A DNA stretch of 15,999 bases from Aquificaceae bacterium. Its GTDB lineage: Bacteria > Aquificota > Aquificia > Aquificales > Aquificaceae. The stretch's first letter is position 1; every line of letters begins with the position of its first letter. The DNA is taken from positions 1 to 15,999 of the forward strand of contig JANWYC010000006.1 of assembly GCA_025057245.1 (NCBI GenBank), given 5' to 3'. Below the pieces are notes generated by a model that saw nothing but the letters and a program-made list of their open reading frames with translations, did not search any database and had not been told where the DNA came from. The translations under genes were made by a program, and so were the position numbers. This document shows, in pieces, positions 1-5,180 of this stretch.

Positions 1-1
1 T

Positions 2-442
2 AATGGCGAGTTTTTCTTGGTTATAGAAATAACGGAGAGGCTATTCATGGAAGATTTTGACAGGGCGGTTGATATCTTACAAAGGCTCAGAAATAAAGGT
101 TTATACAAGGTTGCTCTGGATGACTTTGGCACTGCCTACTCCTCCCTTAGTTACCTTTCAAAGATACCAGTGGACGTGCTTAAGATTGACATATCCTTCG
201 TTCGTGAGATGTTAACGGATAAAAGGATAAACTCCATAGTAAGGTATCTTATAAAACTGGCGGACGAGCTGGGTATAGAGACTCTGGCGGAGGGCGTAGA
301 AAGAGAAGACCAATTAGAGTTTCTGCGGTATAGCGGATGCACCTATGTTCAAGGCTATCTACTCGGCAAACCCATGCCTGAAGATGACGCCTTAGAAATT
401 GTTAGACGGAATGGTAATTCATCGGACATAGAAAATGACTAA
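2..442 (+). CDS. EAL-domain cyclic-di-GMP phosphodiesterase, C-terminal part (5' end off window)
   Basis: The reading frame is open from base 2 and has no convincing internal start, so this is the 3' part of a longer gene cut by the window edge. It holds the second half of an EAL domain: the metal-binding glutamate segment (VIEITERL), the DDFG motif (LDDFGTAYSSL), the KID motif (LKIDISFV), the AEGVE motif and the closing QGYLLGKPMP. These residues are the usual catalytic and metal ligands, so this half gives no sign of an inactive EAL domain. EAL domains hydrolyse c-di-GMP to pGpG in the cytoplasm. GGDEF, PAS or membrane segments may lie upstream but cannot be seen. The stop codon overlaps the stop of the convergent SLC13 gene by 4 bp. 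Family is certain; the overall architecture is unknown. Confidence 0.93.
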   Translation, partial: NGEFFLVIEITERLFMEDFDRAVDILQRLRNKGLYKVALDDFGTAYSSLSYLSKIPVDVLKIDISFVREMLTDKRINSIVRYLIKLADELGIETLAEGVEREDQLEFLRYSGCTYVQGYLLGKPMPEDDALEIVRRNGNSSDIEND

Positions 443-1875
443 AGTAGCATTGACCATACGAATACTGTGGTAAAGGTCAACACTATAAGAAGCACCACGC
501 TCATAACTATACCATGTTTGAAAAAGTCCGCGGGCGTAAACTGGTTTGAGCCGTAGGCTATGGCATTGGGCGCCGCACCTATAAGTAAAATAAAGGGCAT
601 GCCGGAAGTTGCCAGAGCGGTATAAAGAACAAGCTCAGGCTTTACGCCCAGATAACTGGCTATAACCAAGGTTATGGGTAGGCTGATGGCTATAGCCGCT
701 ACGTTCATTATGAAGTTGGTCAGCACTAGAATAAGAAAAGCAACTCCTAAAAGGAAAACAAGCCAGTGGGCATCCTTAAAAAGACTGAGCCAATGCACAG
801 CCATCCACTGAGCTGCGCCAGTTTTCCAAAGACAAAAACCCAAGCTCATGGCACCGCTGAAAAGTAGGATTATGTTCCAAGGTATCTCCTCAAGCTCCTT
901 TAGCGTGAGTATGCCAGTTAGGAAAAAGACTAACGTGCAGATAAGTATTATGGCAGACCTGTCTATGGGTTTGAGCTGAGGCAGAACGGACTGTAAAGCC
1001 ATCATAGTTATCACACCAAAAACAGTTAGAAGAACCAGTTTTTCCTGATAGGTCATAGGACCCATTTCCCGAGACATGACCCTTATCCTCTCCCTCAGAC
1101 CGGGAATGCGATCCTTTTCTGGCTTAAGAAATAAAATGAAGTAAAGCCATATAATTAGAACCATTAGCCAGCCTATGGGGAGCATGAATTTGGTAAGCTC
1201 AAAAAAGCCTATATCTCTACCAGTAAACTCTCTAAACATACTTACCGCCGCAGGCGTCCTTGCGGCACCGAGGAAGGTTACCACGCTACCCGCACCTGCA
1301 GAGTAAGCCATTCCTATGAAAACAGCCTTTCCAAATTGGGTCCCTCTATCTCCATCCGCATACAGAGCATGCACCGCAAGAAGTATGGGGAAGACAGTAG
1401 CCGCCGCCGCCGTATGAGCCATAATGTGAGAGAGACCAGCGGTTATGACTATACAACCGAGTAGTATTAGGCTCGTCCTCTCTCCGACAAACTCCAACAT
1501 TTTGTAAGCTATTCTTCTAGTAAGACCGGTTTTGGTAAAAGCGGCACCCATTACCACAGAGCCAAATATAAACATCACCGCAGGGTCCATGAAATCTCTA
1601 AAGGCTTCTTTGGCAGGTCTTATGAAAAAGAGCACCTGAAGAACGCCGATGGCTATAGAAGTGACACCTATGGGAATAACCTCCGCAACCCACCACACTC
1701 CTGCGAGAAGAAAGAGGGCTATTGCACCCTTTCCTTCCTTACTAAGAGTAAACCTGTTGCCAGATGGGTCTATAGCATCGGGCAAAGGAGGTGAAAAATA
1801 TACTGCGAGAAAAAGAACTATACCAAGAAGTATAAAGAAAATCCTTCTCCAGTTTACTTTCTCTCCCTCAACCAT
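439..1875 (-). CDS. SLC13/DASS-family anion (dicarboxylate/sulfate-type) transporter
   Basis: A 478-residue polytopic inner-membrane protein with about 11-12 hydrophobic segments, the usual size for the divalent anion:sodium symporter (DASS/SLC13) family. The family signature near the C-terminus is clear (LIGAAPNAIAYGS, residues 432-443, followed by FTPADFFKHG). The duplicated hairpin layout is also visible (AHTAAAATV at 153-161; TNFIMNVAAIAI at 386-397). The Ser-Asn-Thr motifs that bind sodium and substrate in characterised members are replaced by AHT and MNV, so substrate and coupling ion should not be transferred by homology. It is the last gene of a leftward operon, its start overlapping the CBS gene by 8 bp; that gene may be a regulatory partner. 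Substrates could be dicarboxylates, sulfate or another oxyanion. Family confident, substrate unknown. Confidence 0.9.
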   Translation of the reverse strand: MVEGEKVNWRRIFFILLGIVLFLAVYFSPPLPDAIDPSGNRFTLSKEGKGAIALFLLAGVWWVAEVIPIGVTSIAIGVLQVLFFIRPAKEAFRDFMDPAVMFIFGSVVMGAAFTKTGLTRRIAYKMLEFVGERTSLILLGCIVITAGLSHIMAHTAAAATVFPILLAVHALYADGDRGTQFGKAVFIGMAYSAGAGSVVTFLGAARTPAAVSMFREFTGRDIGFFELTKFMLPIGWLMVLIIWLYFILFLKPEKDRIPGLRERIRVMSREMGPMTYQEKLVLLTVFGVITMMALQSVLPQLKPIDRSAIILICTLVFFLTGILTLKELEEIPWNIILLFSGAMSLGFCLWKTGAAQWMAVHWLSLFKDAHWLVFLLGVAFLILVLTNFIMNVAAIAISLPITLVIASYLGVKPELVLYTALATSGMPFILLIGAAPNAIAYGSNQFTPADFFKHGIVMSVVLLIVLTFTTVFVWSMLL

Positions 1876-2395
1876 CTTGTTTACCTGTTATCAACTTTGC
1901 TACTTCCGTAAACACATCTACGAAGCGCACTACACCTAAAACTTTACCCTCTTGCACCACTGGCAAGACCATTATATTACCGTTAAGCATCAAGTAAAGA
2001 GCCTTGGTTATGGGGTCTTCTGGGCTCAAAGTGGCACTAACAGGGCGAAGAACTTCCTTTATTTTTCTGCTTTTGGCTATTCTTTTTGCATCCGAGAGAA
2101 TATCTTGCCAGATAAAGCTCAGAGCTACATGCTCCTGAAGCTGTCCCTGATACCCTTTTACTTCTCTTAGGAAAGAAGGAAGTATGCCTTCTATAAGGTT
2201 CATCATAGACAAAATTCCTACAAGCTTTGCGTCTTTACTGAGAACCAAAACATTTCTGTATTCCCTACCTTCTTCAAATGTCTTTTCAAGAAGGGAAAAG
2301 GCATTTTCCAAAGGCTCGTCCTCTCCAAGAGAAGGATATAGGCTTATTGGAACCATCAGGTCTTTTGCCTTTGTGTTTTTATCAAGCCCACCCAT
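1868..2395 (-). CDS. Two-CBS-domain protein
   Basis: A 175-residue soluble protein built almost wholly of a CBS-domain pair. The first spans about residues 8-72 (KDLMVPISLYPSLGEDEPL, then VLVLSKDAKLVGILS). The second spans about 115-170 (EVLRPVSATLSPEDPITKA, then VLPVVQEGKVLGVVRFVDVF). CBS pairs bind adenine nucleotides, S-adenosylmethionine or other ligands and gate partner proteins. No catalytic domain is attached. The gene starts inside the 3' end of leuD (14-bp overlap) and its end overlaps the SLC13 start by 8 bp, so the three are surely co-transcribed and probably translationally coupled. The tight link to the transporter suggests it senses energy state for that transporter, which is inference only. 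Ligand unknown. Confidence 0.88.
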   Translation of the reverse strand: MGGLDKNTKAKDLMVPISLYPSLGEDEPLENAFSLLEKTFEEGREYRNVLVLSKDAKLVGILSMMNLIEGILPSFLREVKGYQGQLQEHVALSFIWQDILSDAKRIAKSRKIKEVLRPVSATLSPEDPITKALYLMLNGNIMVLPVVQEGKVLGVVRFVDVFTEVAKLITGKQDG

Positions 2396-2891
2396 CTTTC
2401 TTCAGACGCCCCTTTGCGTATTCCATCAGACCACCCGCTTTAAGTATTTCCATAAGAGTTTCAGGAAACTTGGTAGCATGATATTCTTTGCCCTTCGTTA
2501 AGTTCCTTACAACTCCTTTTTCTAAATCCACTTCCACCTCGTCGCCGTGGTCTGTCTCCTCCACCGCCTGTGGAGCTTCAACTATGGGAAGTCCTATGTT
2601 TATGGCGTTTCTGAAAAATATTCTGGCAAAGGAAGCGGATATAACCACTGGCACGCCTGCGTATTTTATGGCTATGGGAGCGTGTTCCCTTGAAGAGCCT
2701 GAACCAAAGTTCCTACCAGCGAGAATTATGTCTCCCTGCTGGTGCTGTTTTGCAAACTCTGGATGTTCCGAGTCTTCCATTACATGTTGGGCAAGCTCGT
2801 AGGGGTCTGAAGTGTTGAGATACCTTGCTGGTATAATCTGGTCTGTATCCACATTATCACCGAACTTCCACACTCTGCCTCTAATAATCAT
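2382..2891 (-). CDS. leuD: 3-isopropylmalate dehydratase small subunit (LeuD/HacB-type, short form)
   Basis: A 169-residue swivel-domain subunit of the aconitase superfamily, matching the short LeuD form of archaea and thermophiles. Landmarks are GDNVDTDQIIPARYLN (12-27), GRNFGSGSSREHAP (59-72) and FFRNAINIGLPI. With a large LeuC subunit carrying the 4Fe-4S cluster it isomerises 2- to 3-isopropylmalate in leucine synthesis. No leuC is present here, so the enzyme must be assembled from a distant gene. The substrate-loop sequence YLNT is close to the YLRT I recall for archaeal homoaconitase-type subunits, so a related 2-oxoacid role is not excluded. It heads the operon with the CBS and SLC13 genes. 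A TATAAT lies 8 nt upstream of the ATG and no Shine-Dalgarno is evident, which supports this start. Confidence 0.9.
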   Translation of the reverse strand: MIIRGRVWKFGDNVDTDQIIPARYLNTSDPYELAQHVMEDSEHPEFAKQHQQGDIILAGRNFGSGSSREHAPIAIKYAGVPVVISASFARIFFRNAINIGLPIVEAPQAVEETDHGDEVEVDLEKGVVRNLTKGKEYHATKFPETLMEILKAGGLMEYAKGRLKKDGWA

Positions 2892-2899
2892 GGTAAGAA

Positions 2900-2905
2900 A
2901 TTATA
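2900..2905 (-). promoter_or_regulatory. -10 box of leuD, predicted leaderless transcript
   Basis: On the minus strand TATAAT (6/6 consensus) ends 8 nt before the leuD ATG (spacer TTTCTTACC including the A before it is AT-rich and lacks a ribosome-binding site). Transcription would begin at or within a few bases of the start codon. No good -35 was found. Confidence 0.6.
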
Positions 2906-3101
2906 TTACAGAACGCTTTGGGTGAGATACATGCTCAGTTTTTTGAGGTTTAATTAAGCACGCTAATATCCACAATTAGCCTTTGAACTCTAAAACTAAG
3001 AAAACTCCTGCTCATTAGGAGCGAATTTTTATATTGTTATATAGTTGAACTCAAATTCCAAAGTGGCTGAATATCCAGCCTTACAGAGCTTTTAGGTGAG
3101 G

Positions 3102-3137
3102 CATTTCTAAACTCTTTTAGAAAAGTGTTGAAAAATG
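3102..3137. repeat. 36-bp imperfect palindrome upstream of terC
   Basis: Arms of 17 bp (CATTTCTAAACTCTTTT and AAAAGTGTTGAAAAATG) flank a 2-bp centre, with 14 of 17 positions complementary. It lies about 87 bp upstream of the terC -10 box. It could be an operator, an RNA hairpin or chance structure in AT-rich DNA; no run of T follows that would make a standard terminator. Confidence 0.55.
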
Positions 3138-3223
3138 GAACATTCTTAGACCCATCAGACGATTGGTTTTTAGAGTGGAGCTATACCGTCACAACTTTTC
3201 ATACAACTTGCTTTTTTGTGGAC

Positions 3224-3229
3224 TATAAT
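3224..3229 (+). promoter_or_regulatory. -10 box of terC, predicted leaderless transcript
   Basis: TATAAT (6/6) ends 8 nt before the terC ATG at 3238, and the intervening AAGAACGT holds no Shine-Dalgarno. This leaves no room for a 5' leader, so a manganese riboswitch (yybP-ykoY type), common before terC-family genes elsewhere, is not expected in the transcript from this promoter. Confidence 0.6.
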
Positions 3230-3237
3230 AAGAACGT

Positions 3238-4143
3238 ATGGAACTAAACTGGGTTATATTTGGAGTAGTAGTATTCATTGCACTTTTCCTTGACCTTTTT
3301 GTCTTTCATAGAAATCCTCATAAGATATCTCTAAAGGAAGCTCTCCTGCTTTCCGCTTTTTGGATAGCTGTAGGTGTTGCCTTCGGGGCTTACGTATACT
3401 ACACAAAGGGCTACGATAGAGGAGTAGAATACATGACCGGTTACCTCCTTGAGAAGGCTCTTAGTCTTGATAACATATTTGTGTTTATCTTGATTTTTTC
3501 CTACTTTAAAGTTCCAGAAGAGTTCAGGCATAAAGTGCTTTTTTGGGGCGTGTTTGGGGCTATTTTTTTCAGGGCTATTTTTATCTTTGCGGGCTTAGAG
3601 CTTATAAAACACTTTCACTGGATTGTATATGTGTTTGGTATAATCCTTATAGTATCCGCTATTAAGCTCTTGACTACGGAAGAAAAAGAATTCCATCCAG
3701 AGAAAACTCTGGTTTATAGAATAGCAAAAACCTTTATACCACTCAGACCAAACTACATTGACGGTAAGTTTTTTATAAAAGAAGGTGGAAAGTTATTTGC
3801 CACACCCATGTTCCTCGCTCTTATGTTCGTTGAAAGTTCTGATATTATGTTTGCCATAGACTCCGTGCCTGCCATTCTTGCCATATCCAACGACCCTTTC
3901 GTAGTTTACACTTCTAACATATTTGCCATACTTGGGTTAAGGTCTCTGTATTTTGCGGCTGCTGGCATTTTACCTTTGTTCCATCTTCTTCACTACGGAT
4001 TATCCTTCATACTCGGCTTTATAGGCGTGAAAATGCTCATTTCCGACTTTTACAAGATACCGGTGGAAGTTTCCCTTCTCCTTATTGGAAGCGCCATTTT
4101 CATCTCAACAATAGCATCTCTGATAATAAAGAAAAAAACTTAA
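3238..4143 (+). CDS. TerC-family integral membrane protein (Alx/TerC-like)
   Basis: A 301-residue protein with about 8-9 membrane segments, usual for the TerC/Alx family. The family signatures are present: YLLEKALSLDNIFVFILIF (about residues 68-86), with the acidic EKALSLDN helix, and SSDIMFAIDSVPAILAIS (about 200-217), with paired aspartates, followed by NIFAILGLRSLYF. These conserved acidic residues lie in the membrane and are thought to carry metal ions. Characterised relatives export Mn2+ (Alx, MntP-like role) or give tellurite resistance. It stands alone between the divergent leuD operon and transposon debris. A cytosolic loop around 140-180 separates the two halves. Metal specificity is inferred from the family, not shown. 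Confidence 0.92.
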   Translation: MELNWVIFGVVVFIALFLDLFVFHRNPHKISLKEALLLSAFWIAVGVAFGAYVYYTKGYDRGVEYMTGYLLEKALSLDNIFVFILIFSYFKVPEEFRHKVLFWGVFGAIFFRAIFIFAGLELIKHFHWIVYVFGIILIVSAIKLLTTEEKEFHPEKTLVYRIAKTFIPLRPNYIDGKFFIKEGGKLFATPMFLALMFVESSDIMFAIDSVPAILAISNDPFVVYTSNIFAILGLRSLYFAAAGILPLFHLLHYGLSFILGFIGVKMLISDFYKIPVEVSLLLIGSAIFISTIASLIIKKKT

Positions 4144-4149
4144 CATACG

Positions 4150-4300
4150 GGGTTAGAAATTAGGGAATTATAATGCTTTGTCCAAAAATGCCATCTGACA
4201 TCTGACATTTTAGTCACTCTCAAATTTGAGCCCGATTTTATAAAAGCTCTTGAAAATCTTACGAGTCAGAGAAGAAAGCTTATCAGACAATTAGATATTA
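4150..4300 (+). repeat. Dispersed repeat copy A (transposase-derived)
   Basis: This begins GGGGTTAGAAATTAG and about 70 bp later encodes KFEPDFIKALENLTSQRRKL followed by IRQLDI in one frame. The same two blocks, a (G)GGTKAGAAATT motif and an (E)FEPD(F/Y) reading frame, occur at 11462-11532 (copy C) and 12676-12813 (copy B), in the same orientation. The copies are diverged and contain indels, so this is an old family. A short tandem CATCTGA repeat sits at about 4192-4207. Confidence 0.7.
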
Positions 4301-4571
4301 GACGTAGCAGAAGTGAGAATAATCATAAACAGAACTGTATCACTCTACGGACCTACAAGGCTCGTGGTGGAAGACTTGAAATACTCTCTCTCAAAAGGTT
4401 GATAATCAACTTTCTGAAGGCGTTAAAGAGAGTATTTATAAGTTGGGGGTTAGAGAGATAAAAAACAAGCTAAAAGAACTTCAGGAAGAGTATGACGTAG
4501 AGGTGATTTGCTTCAATCCAGCGTATACTTCTCAGGCTTTTAGTGAATGTGGCTAAGTGGATGTCGTAAAC

Positions 4572-4865
4572 TTCCTGTAAGCCAAAGCGGAGATGCTTAT
4601 TAGACAATTGCGTATTATAGTATAATACATAATGCATTGCAAAAAAGGGTAAATACATTAAGAAGGAATACAGAAGTTGGTATTGTATGTAGTTAAGAGA
4701 GCTCTGTGAGATTTGGTAAGCATGTGGATAGCCCAAGACAGGTTTTTAGAGAGGTGTATGAGAGTGCTGTGAGTTGTTTGGGTTCATATAGGTCCTCTCG
4801 TGAGAGTTTTGGAAACATCCTTGAGCTTTCTGCATGAAGTTCTGTTTTATACTATAGACAAAGCA
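4572..4865 (+). other. Sequence interrupting the tnpB zinc finger
   Basis: About 290 bp separate the two halves of one zinc finger. It includes a near-copy of 4278-4292 (GCTTATTAGACAATT at 4595-4609, 14 of 15 identical), a perfect 17-nt palindrome, and an open fragment at 4639-4837 that reads GKYIKKEYRSWYCM, then after stops and a shift DSPRQVFREVYESAVSCLGS and YRSSRESFGNILEL. This resembles the N-terminal helical part of a transposase or TnpB. A likely reading is that the remnants of two tandem, internally deleted element copies abut here, rather than a clean insertion; no flanking target duplication was seen. Confidence 0.55.
4612..4628. repeat. Perfect 17-nt palindrome
   Basis: GTATTATA-G-TATAATAC: two perfect 8-nt arms around a single G. 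It contains TATAAT and reads as a -10-like box on both strands. It sits inside the decayed element region and may be a former element end, a promoter relic or chance. Confidence 0.5.
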
Positions 4866-5107
4866 AATAACAAGTAGAAGTGAGTTTGAATGTCCACTCT
4901 GTGGCAAAAACTTCACGCTGACTTGAATGCATCCAGAAACATGCTTAGCCGTGTCAAGTGAAGGATGCGTTTATACGGCTTAAGGCAAGAGCCCTTGCTA
5001 TTCAGGTTAGAGGGTTTTCAGAGAGCCCTGAGTAATGAGCGGAATGAACGCTTACGGGGTAAGACATTGAACTCACTCACAGGTTTACCTGCCACAGTCC
5101 CTAAACA

Positions 5108-5135
5108 TTAGACATGGAATAAATTCCCATGCTAA
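5108..5135. repeat. Bulged hairpin after the tnpB remnant (possible element right end)
   Basis: TTAG-A-CATGGAAT / AA / ATTCCCATG-CTAA forms a 12-pair stem with a 2-nt loop and two single-base bulges. It lies about 70 bp after the tnpB remnant stop and 46 bp from the sulP stop. IS200/IS605 elements carry imperfect subterminal hairpins at their right ends, and the tnpB guide RNA 3' end maps there, so this is a plausible fossil right end. No T run follows on either strand, so a standard terminator is less likely. Confidence 0.5.
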
Positions 5136-5180
5136 GGAATACTCTCTTGAATGTGCTAAACACGGCTATATTTAGGAATT

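Larger units (their letters stand above)
2892..3237. other. Divergent intergenic region leuD/terC
   Basis: 346 bp between two divergent starts. It holds the two -10 boxes at its ends, a weak hairpin at 3005-3021 (CTCCT/AGGAG followed by a short T run), a small hairpin at 3065-3080 (GGCTG/CAGCC) and a larger imperfect palindrome at 3102-3137. On the plus strand 3071-3244 is open for about 58 codons with protein-like composition (for example DPSDDWFLEWSYTVTTF) but has no start codon and runs into terC in another frame. It may be a decayed gene remnant. No riboswitch or RNA gene was recognised. Confidence 0.5.
4301..5035 (+). pseudogene. Decayed IS200/IS605-type tnpB (OrfB) remnant
   Basis: Three readable pieces survive in shifted frames. 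4301-4396 gives the RuvC-II region (NRTVSLYGPTRLVVEDL, with the catalytic-type Glu at 4370-4372). After a +1 shift, 4398-4571 gives KELQEEYDVEV, then NPAYTSQAFSECG and an in-frame stop, the first half of the TnpB zinc finger. 4873-4911 gives SRSEFECPLCGK, the second zinc-knuckle half, and after another shift 4914-5035 gives HADLNASRN, the RuvC-III motif, then a basic tail ending RGFSESPE. The combination NPAYTSQ, CxxCG, HADLNASRN is diagnostic for TnpB. The RuvC-I aspartate region is missing. Two frameshifts, several stops and a 300-bp interruption make it clearly non-functional. Exact family within IS605/IS607 is unresolved. Confidence 0.88.
4144..5180. other. Gene-poor region filled with decayed mobile-element fragments
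   Basis: 1037 bp without an intact gene. From left to right: a repeat unit shared with 11462 and 12676 (4150-4300), the middle and first zinc-finger half of a tnpB remnant (4301-4571), an inserted or foreign stretch with another transposase-like fragment (4572-4865), the second zinc-finger half and RuvC-III part of tnpB (4873-5035), and a bulged hairpin (5108-5135). All coding fragments read on the plus strand. Confidence 0.8.

Noticed and set aside
3005..3021. Hairpin CTCCT/AGGAG followed by a T run as a terminator
   Set aside because: Only 5 bp of stem, 7-nt loop, and the T run starts 5 nt after the stem; it also lies between two divergent starts where no terminator is needed.
2892..3237. 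Manganese (yybP-ykoY) riboswitch before terC
   Set aside because: The likely -10 box is 8 nt before the ATG, and I could not find the conserved riboswitch core in the gap.
4470..4736. 88-codon minus-strand open frame inside the element debris
   Set aside because: It crosses the tnpB zinc-finger fragment and the interruption, has no family resemblance, and lies opposite recognisable plus-strand relics.
4144..5180. A functional TnpB/guide-RNA system
   Set aside because: RuvC-I is missing, the frame is broken at least twice and the zinc finger is split by about 300 bp, so no active nuclease can be made.
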